Assembly: GCF_000022205.1 (NCBI RefSeq)
Contig: NC_012029.1
Location: forward strand, 1,674,001 to 1,738,000
Length of the DNA stretch: 64,000 bases
Origin: Halorubrum lacusprofundi ATCC 49239
GTDB taxonomy: Archaea > Halobacteriota > Halobacteria > Halobacteriales > Haloferacaceae
Reading direction: 5' to 3'
The position numbers and the translations under genes were made by a program. A model generated the notes under the pieces. That model saw only the letters and a program-made list of their open reading frames with translations. It did no database searches and was not told the origin of the DNA. Of this stretch, positions 50,976-59,783 are shown in pieces (position 1 is the first letter of the stretch; every line of letters begins with the position of its first letter).

Positions 50976-51848
50976 TTACTGTTTTTCAGGCAGTGAGACG
51001 GTCAGTACGGGGACGTCTGCGACACGGACGATTTTCTCGGTGACGCTCCCGAGGAGGTACCGTTCTAGGCCGGTTCGGCCGTGCGTCCCCATCACGATGA
51101 GGTCGATATCGCGTTCTTCCGCGTAGTCCAAGATGGCTCGGGCAGGTGTCCCACTCAGAATCGATGCCTCCACAGATCGCAGACCCGCGTCTTCGGCTCG
51201 ATGAATGACGTCGTCGACGGCTTGTTGCCCTGCTTCCTCTAATGCAGTTAGCACCTCAGCACTACCGAACTCTCCCGAGACGGCGGTGAGATCGACGACG
51301 TGAATGACATGCATCGCTGCATCGGTCGCCTCTGCGATAGTTATCCCGTGATTCGCAGCAACGTTCGCCGCGTCGCTGCCGTCCGTCGGAACGAGGACCG
51401 TCTCGAAGTCGGAATCGAGCGTGGTGTCCTCGTGGACGGTAAGGACGGGCACCGGCGAGGTGCGAAGCGTCCGCTCGGTTACGCTGCCGAGGACGAGACG
51501 ATTCAACCCTGTTCGTCCGTGCGTCCCCATCACGATGAGATCTACGTCGTGGTCTCTCGCGTAGTCGATGATCGTCTGGTGGACCGGGTCAGCGGTTTCT
51601 ATGACGTGAGTCGTCGCTGAAACGCCGACGTCAGCCGCCTGATTCCTGAGTGTCGCTAGCGTCTTCTCCCCGCGTTGAGTTCCTTCCTCAGCAACTTCCG
51701 ATTCAACGTCAGCCGGAGGCTCGTCCAGTTCAACGACGGTAATCGCGTGGAGCGAGGCGTCGAAGCGTTGTGCGAGGTCAAGCGCTGTTTCAGTTGCTGT
51801 TCCCGCAGCAGCGCTCCCGTCTGTCGGAACCAAGATCTCGTTGTACAT
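50976..51848 (-). CDS. Tandem universal stress protein (two UspA domains)
   Basis: 290 residues from the ATG at 51848 (MYNEILVPTDGSAAAGTATETALDLAQRF). Two complete Usp domains in tandem: the first ends DLIVMGTHGRTGLNRLVLGSVTERTLR and the second DLIVMGTHGRTGLERYLLGSVTEKIVR. Both have the full G-2x-G-9x-G-S ATP-binding motif. Codon use is slightly less GC-rich than the neighbours (more A/T third bases), which together with the adjacent IS relic hints at horizontal gain. Confidence 0.92.
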   Translation of the reverse strand: MYNEILVPTDGSAAAGTATETALDLAQRFDASLHAITVVELDEPPADVESEVAEEGTQRGEKTLATLRNQAADVGVSATTHVIETADPVHQTIIDYARDHDVDLIVMGTHGRTGLNRLVLGSVTERTLRTSPVPVLTVHEDTTLDSDFETVLVPTDGSDAANVAANHGITIAEATDAAMHVIHVVDLTAVSGEFGSAEVLTALEEAGQQAVDDVIHRAEDAGLRSVEASILSGTPARAILDYAEERDIDLIVMGTHGRTGLERYLLGSVTEKIVRVADVPVLTVSLPEKQ

Positions 51849-51869
51849 GCTTCGCTCTTCGGGTTGATA

Positions 51870-52160
51870 CACTGTAAAGTCGATCTCGACCGTATCTACG
51901 GATCAATTGCGGTTGACGAAAAGATGCTCCGCCTTCACGGCCAGCAGTCCCGGCTGTACGGCGCAGTCGATCCGTATACGAACGAGGTCCTTCGCGTGAG
52001 CCTCTATCCGACCGCAACGAAACAGACGACACGATGGTTGCTGACCGAGCTACACCAGCGCTACCAGCTTGATGACGCGGAGTTTCTCGTCGATAACGCA
52101 GACAATCTTGGTCGCGTTCTCGCTGAAGATGGCTATCGATTCCAAGCGCTCGCGGTCGGG
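51870..52160 (+). pseudogene. IS6-family transposase fragment
   Basis: Frame from about 51870 reads DRIYGSIAVDEKMLRLHGQ, SRLYGAVDPYTNEVLRVSLYPT, TRWLLTELHQRYQLDDAEFLVDNADNLGRVLAEDGYRFQ. This is the catalytic-core pattern of haloarchaeal IS6 transposases (first and second DDE Asp regions). The N-terminal helix-turn-helix and the final Glu region are absent, and no terminal repeats were found. The fragment ends about 100 bp before the tfe promoter. Base composition is lower in GC than the flanks. Confidence 0.75.
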
Positions 52161-52256
52161 AGCGACAGCGGGACGCCGCGGCGCGGAAAAGGGGATCGGA
52201 CTCGGCAAGGGCGGACAACCGCAACTGCGGTCAGCGGTGACCGTTTCTTCCGGAGC

Positions 52257-52262
52257 TTTTAA
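52257..52262 (+). promoter_or_regulatory. TATA box of the tfe operon
   Basis: TTTTAA about 27 bp before the ATG at 52288, consistent with a leaderless transcript for tfe-DUF2110-DUF5803. Confidence 0.55.
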
Positions 52263-52287
52263 CCCGGTTCTCTACCAGATCCACGTA

Positions 52288-52812
52288 ATGGCTTTTGAGG
52301 ATCTACTGAACGACCCCGTCATCCAGAAGTACCTCCACGAGCTGGTGGGGCCGACGGGGATGCCGGTCGCGGCCGCACCGCCCGACGGTGAGGTCACCGA
52401 TGAAGAGCTGGCGGAGGAGCTCGGGTTGGAGCTCAACGACGTCCGACGCGCGCTGTTCATCCTGTACGAGAACGACCTCGCCACCTACCGTCGGGTGCGC
52501 GATGAGGACTCGGGGTGGCTCACGTACCTCTGGACGTTCCACTACGACAACATCCCGGAGAATCTCGAAGAGGAGATGTACCGCCTGCTCGACGCCTTAG
52601 AGGAGCGCGAGGAGTACGAGCGCACCCACGAGTTTTACCTCTGTGAGGTGTGTTCGATCCGCTTCGAGTTCGGCGAGGCAATGGACTTCGGCTTCGAGTG
52701 CCCCGAGTGCGGCTCTCCGGTCGAGGCGATGGACAACGACCGGCTCCGCGAGGCGATGGGGCAGCGCGTCGAGAAGCTCCGTAACGAGCTCAACGTGGAC
52801 GTGACGGGCTAA
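52288..52812 (+). CDS. tfe: Transcription initiation factor E (TFE alpha)
   Basis: 174 residues from the ATG at 52288 (MAFEDLLNDPVIQKYLHELVG). General archaeal transcription factor, helping open the promoter with TBP, TFB and RNA polymerase. An extended winged-helix domain (residues about 1-90; GEVTDEELAEELGLELNDVRRALFILYENDL in part) is followed by a zinc ribbon CEVC...CPEC (about residues 120-150). The stop TAA overlaps the next ATG (TAATG), so DUF2110 is translationally coupled. Confidence 0.95.
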   Translation: MAFEDLLNDPVIQKYLHELVGPTGMPVAAAPPDGEVTDEELAEELGLELNDVRRALFILYENDLATYRRVRDEDSGWLTYLWTFHYDNIPENLEEEMYRLLDALEEREEYERTHEFYLCEVCSIRFEFGEAMDFGFECPECGSPVEAMDNDRLREAMGQRVEKLRNELNVDVTG

Positions 52813-53507
52813 TGGTCGTTCTCGCAACCAAGTGCTACGTCGAGGGTGACGCCCGCGACCGCGCACTCGACGGCATGAACTCGCTGGTCGCCAACGACAT
52901 CGGCGAGCTCGACGTCGACTGGCAGGTCGGCGTCCGCGACGACGACTTCGTGCAGGTGGACGTGAGCGGCGAGGACGCCGAAGTCGCTCGCAACGTCCTC
53001 GCGGAGACGTGGGGCGAGATCGTCGCCCACGACGACGGACTGGAGGCCGGCGAGGAGTACGTCGGTACCCTGGAGTCGTGGGACGACGACGGGTTCGTCC
53101 TCGACGCCGGCGTCGACGTGCAGATTCCGGCCGACGAGATCGGCCTCGGCAGAGGGTCGCCCGAGCAGGTCGTCGAGCGATTCGGACTGGTCCAGCACCT
53201 CTCCGTGCGGTTCGTCTACGGCGGCGACGTCGGCGACCCGGACGCCGAGCCGAGCCGGCTGTCGGACGCCGAGCGCGACCGCCTGTACGACTGGCAGCGC
53301 GGGGACGGTCGTCTCAACGTTAACTCGGCGACTCGCGGCGAGGTCCGCGCGACCGTGAACCGTGCGGGTCACGCGCAGGACATCATCACCGTCGAGCGAC
53401 TCGGGCTCTTAGAACAGAGCGTCGTCTGTACCGAGGACACCGACCCGCCGGGGCTGTTGGCCTCGATCGGCTCGTATCTCCCGGCGGAGATGCGCTGCGT
53501 CGTGTAA
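52812..53507 (+). CDS. DUF2110-family protein
   Basis: 231 residues. Start MVVLATKCYVEGDARDRALDGMNSL. Conserved blocks: DVDWQVGVRDDDFVQVDVSGEDAEVARNVLAETWG, IPADEIGLGRGSPEQVVERFGLVQHLSVRFVY and NSATRGEVRATVNRAGHAQDIITVERLGLLEQSVVC (in parts). This gene follows tfe in many haloarchaea and may be linked to transcription or RNA handling. Function is unknown. 3 bp separate its stop from the next GTG. Confidence 0.88.
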   Translation: MVVLATKCYVEGDARDRALDGMNSLVANDIGELDVDWQVGVRDDDFVQVDVSGEDAEVARNVLAETWGEIVAHDDGLEAGEEYVGTLESWDDDGFVLDAGVDVQIPADEIGLGRGSPEQVVERFGLVQHLSVRFVYGGDVGDPDAEPSRLSDAERDRLYDWQRGDGRLNVNSATRGEVRATVNRAGHAQDIITVERLGLLEQSVVCTEDTDPPGLLASIGSYLPAEMRCVV

Positions 53508-53510
53508 TCT

Positions 53511-54284
53511 GTGAACCGACGCTTCGCTCTCGCTCTCGCGGTCGTCGCGCTGCTCGTCGTCAGCGCCGGGTGTCTCACCTACATCAACGACGGCGGCGAG
53601 GTCGCGAACGAGACACTCGACGCCGAGCCGCCACAGGCGTACGACTTCGCGACCGACCGCGACACGGCGATCAACCTGTCGACTGGGACGCGGTACACCG
53701 CGGTGTACAACGTCTCCGGCGTCGACGAGATACGGTTCTACCGGCAGACCCCGTACACGGGCGATCAGCCCTTCGAGTTCGAGGCGTTCCGGTATCAGTA
53801 CCCCGACGGCGAGGTGGTTAACGGGAGCGAGTTCCGCGCCCGCGGCGGCGAGATCGATCGCACCCCCGACGAGACGTGGGTCCGGTTCGACGACGAGATG
53901 GACGGCGGACGAATGGCCATCTCGGCGTCCGGGTCGCCCCGTCGATTCACCACGCTCACCTACATCGAGGGATCGTACGTGGTGACGCTCCCGCCCGGGT
54001 TCAGCACCGACATGCCGATCGTCGGGCACGTGTCGCCGCGCGGTTACGAGATCGAGACGATCGACGGCCGCGATCAGATCACGTGGGATTCCGTCACCAG
54101 CGGGTCGGTCGTGGTCCAATCGTACCGCGAGACCGATCTGCTCGTCTTCGGGGTGATCCTCGTGATCGCCGCGATCGCCGCCGTCATCGGGACGGTCTAC
54201 TTCCGGCGACAGCTGGAGGAGCTTCGCGAGCGACGCCGGCAGATGGGTCTCGGCGTGTACGAAGACGACGAGGACGACGAATAG
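53511..54284 (+). CDS. DUF5803-type lipoprotein with C-terminal transmembrane helix
   Basis: 257 residues from a GTG at 53511. Signal peptide with lipobox VSAGC (Cys21). The outside domain is beta-rich (SGTRYTAVYNVSGVDEIRFYRQTPYTG, STGTRYTAV-type) and carries N-glycosylation sequons such as NET, NLS and NVS. A transmembrane helix LLVFGVILVIAAIAAVIGTVYF (about residues 205-226) and a charged coiled-coil tail follow. Third gene of the tfe operon. Function unknown. Confidence 0.78.
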   Translation: MNRRFALALAVVALLVVSAGCLTYINDGGEVANETLDAEPPQAYDFATDRDTAINLSTGTRYTAVYNVSGVDEIRFYRQTPYTGDQPFEFEAFRYQYPDGEVVNGSEFRARGGEIDRTPDETWVRFDDEMDGGRMAISASGSPRRFTTLTYIEGSYVVTLPPGFSTDMPIVGHVSPRGYEIETIDGRDQITWDSVTSGSVVVQSYRETDLLVFGVILVIAAIAAVIGTVYFRRQLEELRERRRQMGLGVYEDDEDDE

Positions 54285-54354
54285 CTCCCCCTTCCGTCGG
54301 CAACTTTGCTTTCGGACTGGCGCCCTTTTTCAGTGCGCGACGCCTTGTGCGGGT

Positions 54355-55050
54355 ATGGACGCCGCAATTGTCACCGTCGGGGACGAACTCCTCGTCGGTG
54401 ATACCGAGAACACGAACGCGACGTGGCTTTGCGGCCGGCTCGCCGACCGCGGCGTGACGGTCCGCCGGGTAACGGTCGTCCCCGACGAGGTCGCCGAGAT
54501 CGCGCGCGTCGTCAACGAATACTACGCCGAGTACGACGCCGTGCTCGTCACCGGCGGGCTCGGACCGACGCACGACGACGTGACGATGGAGGCGGTCGCG
54601 GCCGCGTTCGGGCGCGACCTCGTCGCCAACGATCAGGCCGCGGACTGGCTCGCGGAGCGTGGGTACAGCGCGGACGATCTGGTCGCCGAAACGACCCACC
54701 TCCCGGCCGACTGTCGACCGCTCGCCAATGAGGCGGGCGTCGCGCCCGGCGCCGTCGTCGAGTCAGTCTACGTTCTCCCCGGTGTTCCGGCGGAGATGGA
54801 GGCGATGTTCGAGTCGGTCGTCGAGGAGTTCGAAGGGACCCCAACCCACACCGTCGTCGTCGACGTCGACGAGCCGGAAAGCGAGTTGCTAGAGCGATTC
54901 ACGGAGCTACAGGAGACGTTCGACGTGACTGTCGGATCGTACCCCGGTGAGAGCGTACGGGTGAAGATCACGGCGGCGGCCGCCGACGAGGCGGAGCGCG
55001 CCGCCGAGTGGGTTCGAGAGCGGTCGGAGCTGGTCGATTCGGAGAACTGA
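54355..55050 (+). CDS. CinA/MoaB-like molybdopterin-binding-fold protein
   Basis: 231 residues. One MoCF (molybdopterin-binding) domain as in the N-terminus of CinA: MDAAIVTVGDELLVGDTENTNATWLCGRLADRG, VLVTGGLGPTHDDVTMEAVAAAFG and VYVLPGVPAEMEAMFESVVEE (in parts). The bacterial pyrophosphatase/deamidase half of CinA is missing. May act in nicotinamide or molybdopterin metabolism. Transcribed alone, followed by a small membrane protein gene on the other strand. Confidence 0.88.
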   Translation: MDAAIVTVGDELLVGDTENTNATWLCGRLADRGVTVRRVTVVPDEVAEIARVVNEYYAEYDAVLVTGGLGPTHDDVTMEAVAAAFGRDLVANDQAADWLAERGYSADDLVAETTHLPADCRPLANEAGVAPGAVVESVYVLPGVPAEMEAMFESVVEEFEGTPTHTVVVDVDEPESELLERFTELQETFDVTVGSYPGESVRVKITAAAADEAERAAEWVRERSELVDSEN

Positions 55051-55066
55051 GGACTGAGACGCAGAC

Positions 55067-55180
55067 TTACCGGTATAAGTACGCGAGCCACAGCGCGGTG
55101 ATCACGAGGCTCGCGACGAGCACGGCGGTCGCGGTCGCGTCGATCGGGAGCGGCTCGACTGGGGCGGCTTCGAGGATCAT
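55067..55180 (-). CDS. 37-residue single-pass membrane protein
   Basis: A short ORF with ATG at the complement of 55178-55180 and TAA at 55067. It encodes MILEAAPVEPLPIDATATAV, then LVASLVITALWLAYLYR, a single transmembrane helix with a Tyr/Arg cap. Third codon positions are mostly G or C and the whole ORF fits between the CinA-like and COG3199 genes. It lies divergent from the latter, with 89 bp between starts. Too short for family recognition. Confidence 0.6.
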   Translation of the reverse strand: MILEAAPVEPLPIDATATAVLVASLVITALWLAYLYR

Positions 55181-55269
55181 GGTTCGCGCTTGTTCTGGGG
55201 GCGCCTTAATCTTGATCTTCCCGCGGCGAGACGCCTCCCGCTTAAGGGCTCGCCGCCGAAGGACCGGAC

Positions 55270-56370
55270 ATGCACGTCGGATTCGTGGTGAACCCGGTCG
55301 CCGGGATGGGCGGCCGCGTCGGGCTCAAGGGCACCGACGGGAAGGTGGCGGAGGCGGTCGCGCGCGGCGCCGAGCCGCGAGCGCCGGACCGGGCGCGGCG
55401 GGCGCTGGAGCGGCTCGCGGCGGTCGCGCCCGAGGCGCGTATCTCGACCGCCGCCGACCCCATGGGCGAGCGGCTGGTCCGCGAGGCCGGCTTCGAGCCG
55501 ATCCGCGTGGTCGACCCGTTCGACGGCGCGACGCCCGACCCCACGGAGACGACGGCCGACCACACCGCGCGCGTCGTCGAGGCGTTCGTCGCCGGCGACG
55601 ACCCGGTGGACCTCGTCCTGTTCGTCGGCGGCGACGGCACGGCGACGGACGTGGCGACGGTGTTGGAACGGACCGGAGCCGAGATCCCGATGCTCGGCGT
55701 CCCAGCCGGCGTGAAGGTGTACTCGTCCGTGTTCGCCGTCTCGCCCGAGGACGCCGCGGCGGTCGCGGCGACCTTCTCCCGCACCGAGCGCCGCGAGGTG
55801 ATGGACATCGACGAGGACGCCTACCGCGAGGGGGAGGTTCACCCGGAACTCCGAGCCGTCGCGCGCGTCCCGGTCGCCGAGGACCTCCAGTCGTCGAAAC
55901 AGACCGCGAGCGGGACCGTCGAGTCGCTCGCCGAGGGCGTCGCCGACGACATCCGCGAGCGGGAGGGCGAGGGCGTCACCTTCGTGCTCGGCCCGGGGTC
56001 GACGGTCGGCGCGATCAAGGAGGAGCTCGGGTTCGAGCCGTCGCCGATCGGCGTCGACGTGTGGCGCGACGGGGCGGTTATCGTCCGGGACGGCACCGAG
56101 TCGGAGATCCTCGACGCGCTCGGCGAGGAGAACGTGATCGTCGTCTCGCCGATCGGGGGACAGGGATTCGTCTTCGGCCGCGGAAACCCGCAGCTGTCGC
56201 CGGCGGTGATCCGGCGGTGCGACCTCCGGATCGTCGCCTCGCGGACGAAACTCGACGACGTGCGGGCGCTCCGGGTCGATACCGACGATCCCGACCTCGA
56301 CGCGGAGCTCGCCGGGTGGGTGCGCGTCCGCGTCGGCAAGTTCGAGACGCGGATGATGAAAATCGCTTAA
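55270..56370 (+). CDS. COG3199-type ATP-NAD kinase-like protein
   Basis: 366 residues. MHVGFVVNPVAGMGGRVGLKGTDGKV (Gly-rich start), then LVLFVGGDGTATDVATVL (GGDG motif near residue 120), TIPMLGVPAGVKVYSSVFAVSPEDAA, and a C-terminal VSPIGGQGFVFGRGNPQLSPAVI. This branch is related to NadK but larger, and its substrate may differ (other nucleotides have been suggested for COG3199). Stop overlaps by 4 bp the end of the convergent 64-aa gene. Confidence 0.87.
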   Translation: MHVGFVVNPVAGMGGRVGLKGTDGKVAEAVARGAEPRAPDRARRALERLAAVAPEARISTAADPMGERLVREAGFEPIRVVDPFDGATPDPTETTADHTARVVEAFVAGDDPVDLVLFVGGDGTATDVATVLERTGAEIPMLGVPAGVKVYSSVFAVSPEDAAAVAATFSRTERREVMDIDEDAYREGEVHPELRAVARVPVAEDLQSSKQTASGTVESLAEGVADDIREREGEGVTFVLGPGSTVGAIKEELGFEPSPIGVDVWRDGAVIVRDGTESEILDALGEENVIVVSPIGGQGFVFGRGNPQLSPAVIRRCDLRIVASRTKLDDVRALRVDTDDPDLDAELAGWVRVRVGKFETRMMKIA

Positions 56371-56561
56371 ACCGGCCCGTCGCCGTCCGCGAAGAGGAAG
56401 TACACCTCGCCGAGTACGACCGCCGCGACCGCCGCGAGCGGGACGACGAGGACGCTCCCCGCGCCGAGCGCGTACAGCGCGCCGCCGAGAAGCACGCCGG
56501 CGACGAGGACGGCAAGCCGCGTGACGAGCATCCGCATCGGTTCGGAAAGGGAGTCGAGCAC
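56367..56561 (-). CDS. Small two-helix membrane protein (64 aa)
   Basis: 64 residues: MLDSLSEPMRMLVTRLAVLVAGVLLGGALYALGAGSVLVVPLAAVAAVVLGEVYFLFADGDGPV (given in part). Two transmembrane helices and an acidic C-terminal tail. It overlaps the stop of the COG3199 gene by 4 bp on the opposite strand. Codon use is typical. Function unknown. Confidence 0.6.
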   Translation of the reverse strand: MLDSLSEPMRMLVTRLAVLVAGVLLGGALYALGAGSVLVVPLAAVAAVVLGEVYFLFADGDGPV

Positions 56562-56638
56562 AGGTGATACTGGTGTCGAACGATGAAAAATCGACGGCCC
56601 GGTAAGCTCCGCAGAGACGGCGAAAACGCACCCATGCG

Positions 56639-56663
56639 ACGGCGTTTTAAATACGGACGCCGT
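56639..56663. promoter_or_regulatory. Promoter of the cdc48 leader operon with TATA inside a palindrome
   Basis: ACGGCGT (56639-56645) and ACGCCGT (56657-56663) form an inverted repeat around TTTTAAATA (TATA, about 56645-56653). The first ATG, of the upstream small ORF, is at 56674, so transcription would start near it. A repressor bound to the palindrome would cover the TATA box. Confidence 0.5.
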
Positions 56664-56673
56664 ATCGTGCTAT

Positions 56674-56793
56674 ATGATGACACAGATCGCCGAATCTCCC
56701 GAGGTATGTGGAAGAATCGGCGGGACCGGCACGGGCAACAAGCTTATTCCCGAACCGGGTGCAGTTACTGACAACCCCCGCGAGGAATCATGA
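56674..56793 (+). CDS. 39-codon upstream ORF overlapping the cdc48 start
   Basis: ATG at 56674 (second ATG at 56677), TGA at 56791-56793. The peptide is [20 protein letters not shown] then [19 protein letters not shown]. The TGA overlaps the cdc48 ATG as ATGA. The ATG lies about 26 nt after the TATA-like TTTTAAATA, so the mRNA is probably leaderless for this ORF and cdc48 is read by translational coupling. The peptide may be a regulatory leader or simply an entry point. No family recognised. Confidence 0.5.
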   Translation: MMTQIAESPEVCGRIGGTGTGNKLIPEPGAVTDNPREES

Positions 56794-59012
56794 ACGAAGT
56801 CCAACTCGAAGTGGCGAAAGCGTACCCGAACGACTCGGGTCGCGGCATCGCCCGACTCGACCCCGATACGCTGTTGCACCTCAAGCTCTCGCCCGGCGAC
56901 ATCATCGAGATCGAGGGCGCGGAGACGACCGCCGCCAAGGTCTGGCGCGCCGACCGCCAGGACTGGAACACGGACACGGTCCGCGTCGACGGCTTCACCC
57001 GTCAGAACGCCGACGTGGGCATCGGCGAGCGCGTGACGATCCGGAAGGCGGAGGCCGAAAAAGCCGAGAAGCTCGTCTTGGCTCCGCCCGAGGAGGCGTC
57101 CGTCCAGTTCGGCTCCGACGCCGCTGGCATGGTGAAACGCCAGATCCTCAAGCGGCCGGTCGTCGAGCGCGACATCGTTCCCGTGATGTCGTCGACGAAC
57201 CACCCGTTCATGCGATCGCCCGGACAGGCGATCCCGCTAATCGCGGTCGACACCGAGCCCGACGGCGTCTGTCTGATCACCGAGGACACCGAAGTCGAAC
57301 TGCGCGAGGAGCCGATCTCCGGGTTCGAGAAGACCGGCAGCGGTATCACCTACGAGGATATCGGCGGGCTCCAGTCGGAGATCCAGCGCGTCCGCGAGAT
57401 GGTCGAGCTGCCGATGAAACACCCGCAGATCTTCTCGAAGCTCGGGATCGAGCCGCCGCAGGGCGTCCTCCTGCACGGCCCGCCGGGCACGGGGAAGACC
57501 CTGCTCGCGAAGGCGGTCGCCAACGAGACGAGCGCGTCGTTCTTCTCGATCGCCGGCCCGGAGATCATCTCGAAGTACTACGGCGAGTCCGAACAGCAGC
57601 TCCGAGAGATCTTCGAGGACGCGAAAGAGGAGAGCCCGAGCATCATCTTCATCGACGAGCTCGACTCGATCGCGCCGAAGCGCGAGGACGTGACCGGCGA
57701 GGTTGAGCGCCGCGTCGTCGCGCAGCTGTTGACGATGATGGACGGCCTCGAAACGCGCGGACAGGTGGTCGTCATCGGCGCGACGAACCGCGTCGACAGC
57801 GTCGATCCCGCACTCCGGCGCCCCGGGCGCTTCGACCGCGAGATAGAGATCGGCGTCCCCGACGAGGTGGGTCGCAAGGAGATCCTCCAGATCCACACCC
57901 GCGGGATGCCGCTCTCGGACGACGTCTCTCTCGATCACCTCGCCGACGAGACGCACGGGTTCGTCGGCGCCGACATCGAGAGCCTCACGAAGGAGGCCGC
58001 GATGAAGGCGCTTCGGCGGTACCTCCCCGAGATCGACTTAGACGACGAGGAGGTCCCGCCGAGCCTCATCGACCGGATGATCGTCAAGCGCGACGACTTC
58101 GGTGCCGCGTTAAATGAGGTGGAGCCCTCCGCGATGCGCGAGGTCCTCGTCGAGCTCCCGAAGATATCGTGGGACGACGTCGGTGGGCTCAGTGAGGCCC
58201 AACAGCAGGTTCAAGAATCCGTAGAGTGGCCGCTCAGCTCGCCGGAGAAGTTCGACCGGATGGGCGTCGACCCCCCGAAGGGCGTGCTGCTGTACGGCCC
58301 GCCCGGCACCGGGAAGACGCTGATGGCGAAGGCGGTCGCCAACGAGACGAACGCGAACTTCATCTCGGTCAGGGGGCCACAGCTGCTCTCGAAGTGGGTC
58401 GGCGAGTCGGAGAAGGCGATCCGGCAGACCTTCCGGAAGGCCCGGCAGGTGAGCCCGACCATCATCTTCTTCGACGAGCTGGACAGCCTCGCGCCTTCGC
58501 GCGGGCAGGAGATGGGGAACAACGTCTCCGAGCGCGTCGTCAACCAGCTGCTGACGGAGCTCGACGGGTTAGAGGAGATGGGCGACGTGATGGTGATCGG
58601 CGCCACCAACCGTCCCGACATGATCGACCCCGCGCTGCTGCGCTCCGGCCGGTTCGACCGGCTCGTCATGATCGGACAGCCCGACCAGGAGGGCCGCGAG
58701 CGGATCCTCGAGATCCACACGCAGGACACGCCGCTCGCACCCGACGTGACCCTCCGCGAGATCGCCGAAATCACCGACGGCTACGTCGGCTCCGATCTGG
58801 AGGGCATCGCCCGCGAGGCCGCCATCGAGGCGCTGCGCGACGACGACGACGCCGAGGAGGTCGAGATGAAGCACTTCCGGCGCGCGCTGGAGTCGGTGCG
58901 CCCCACGATCAACGACGACATCCTCGCGTACTACGAGGAGGTCGAAGAGCAGTTCAAGGGCGGCAGCGGCAACGCGATCCGCGACACCGGCGGCAAGATC
59001 GGGTTCCAATAA
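56790..59012 (+). CDS. CDC48/VAT AAA+ ATPase
   Basis: 740 residues. Hexameric unfoldase feeding substrates to the proteasome or extracting proteins. The N-domain (residues about 1-180) has the double-psi barrel with [34 protein letters not shown] (in part). D1 has Walker A GPPGTGKT near 229 and Walker [14 protein letters not shown]2 has Walker A GPPGTGKT near 504 and [13 protein letters not shown]. Arg fingers RPGRFDRE-like and RSGRFDRL are present. The C-terminal tail lacks the usual hydrophobic-Tyr-X HbYX ending. Read from the overlapping upstream ORF (ATGA). Confidence 0.95.
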   Translation: MNEVQLEVAKAYPNDSGRGIARLDPDTLLHLKLSPGDIIEIEGAETTAAKVWRADRQDWNTDTVRVDGFTRQNADVGIGERVTIRKAEAEKAEKLVLAPPEEASVQFGSDAAGMVKRQILKRPVVERDIVPVMSSTNHPFMRSPGQAIPLIAVDTEPDGVCLITEDTEVELREEPISGFEKTGSGITYEDIGGLQSEIQRVREMVELPMKHPQIFSKLGIEPPQGVLLHGPPGTGKTLLAKAVANETSASFFSIAGPEIISKYYGESEQQLREIFEDAKEESPSIIFIDELDSIAPKREDVTGEVERRVVAQLLTMMDGLETRGQVVVIGATNRVDSVDPALRRPGRFDREIEIGVPDEVGRKEILQIHTRGMPLSDDVSLDHLADETHGFVGADIESLTKEAAMKALRRYLPEIDLDDEEVPPSLIDRMIVKRDDFGAALNEVEPSAMREVLVELPKISWDDVGGLSEAQQQVQESVEWPLSSPEKFDRMGVDPPKGVLLYGPPGTGKTLMAKAVANETNANFISVRGPQLLSKWVGESEKAIRQTFRKARQVSPTIIFFDELDSLAPSRGQEMGNNVSERVVNQLLTELDGLEEMGDVMVIGATNRPDMIDPALLRSGRFDRLVMIGQPDQEGRERILEIHTQDTPLAPDVTLREIAEITDGYVGSDLEGIAREAAIEALRDDDDAEEVEMKHFRRALESVRPTINDDILAYYEEVEEQFKGGSGNAIRDTGGKIGFQ

Positions 59013-59049
59013 CGCTCTCCGCGTCCTCACTGCGAATCACGTTCCGCGC

Positions 59050-59055
59050 CTTTTA
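59050..59055 (+). promoter_or_regulatory. TATA box of the DUF5815 gene
   Basis: TTTTAA about 26-30 bp before the ATG at 59081. Confidence 0.5.
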
Positions 59056-59080
59056 ACCCCAACATCGACCAATAACGGAT

Positions 59081-59614
59081 ATGTCCCAGCCGCGCGTCCC
59101 GGGCGACGACGAGAACACGCTAGAGCTGCCCTGCGGGCAGACGATGGTGGCCGGCGAGCTGGATCTGGGGATGCGTGAGTTCAAGTGCGATTGCGGCGAG
59201 ACGCACGCGGTCGTGATGGACGTGCATCCCCCGGAGCGGTTCCTCCCGGACTTTCTGGTCGAGGTGCTCCGCGAGGCGATCGAGACCACGAGCGAGGAGA
59301 TGCCGGAGTTCGACACGCCGCATCTGCTTGGGGTCGTCTTAGAGGAGTTTCCGGAGGCGGTCGTCGCGTACGACGCCAGCGAGAACGCCGACGTGGGGTA
59401 CGCGATGGCGTGGGTGACTGAGTTCGACTCGCGCCGACTCCACGAGATCGTCGTCGAGCTCGTCGTCGAGCTGATGGAACACGCCGTGAGCCACGCCGAC
59501 GACGACGAGGCGCTCTCGGCGTTCGAGCAAGAAATGGTCGAGTTCGACGTGGCGGAGTTCGTCGATCAGTATCGCGCTGAGCGCGACCTTGAGGCCGAAG
59601 ACCCGTACGCCTGA
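59081..59614 (+). CDS. DUF5815-type haloarchaeal protein
   Basis: 177 residues. Starts MSQPRVPGDDENTLELPCGQTMVAGELDLGMREFKCDCGETHAVVMDVHPPERF (in part), with Cys in LPCGQ and KCDCGE that could bind a metal. The rest is acidic helices ending VDQYRAERDLEAEDPYA. The family is confined to haloarchaea; function unknown. Followed by a 169-bp gap with an inverted repeat and the next promoter. Confidence 0.82.
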   Translation: MSQPRVPGDDENTLELPCGQTMVAGELDLGMREFKCDCGETHAVVMDVHPPERFLPDFLVEVLREAIETTSEEMPEFDTPHLLGVVLEEFPEAVVAYDASENADVGYAMAWVTEFDSRRLHEIVVELVVELMEHAVSHADDDEALSAFEQEMVEFDVAEFVDQYRAERDLEAEDPYA

Positions 59615-59718
59615 GCGCGAGGCCGACCGCGATCTCGGGTTTGGGGGTCTCGGATCCTTTTAAAACGCCGTCCACGATCGGTGGATCAAACCCCGATAAC
59701 GACCGCTACAGCTATTGT

Positions 59719-59760
59719 GTCAGACTATTGTCTGACTCCCGTCTCACTGAACCCTATATG
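59719..59760 (+). promoter_or_regulatory. Promoter and operator-like palindrome of the winged-helix gene
   Basis: GTCAGAC (59719-59725) and GTCTGAC (59730-59736) form a perfect 7-bp palindrome around TATT. CCTATATG at 59753-59760 is a TATA box 26-30 bp before the ATG at 59784. The spacing fits an operator just upstream of the TATA box. Confidence 0.5.
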
Positions 59761-59783
59761 TTCGGAGACCGTAGGCAAGACGT

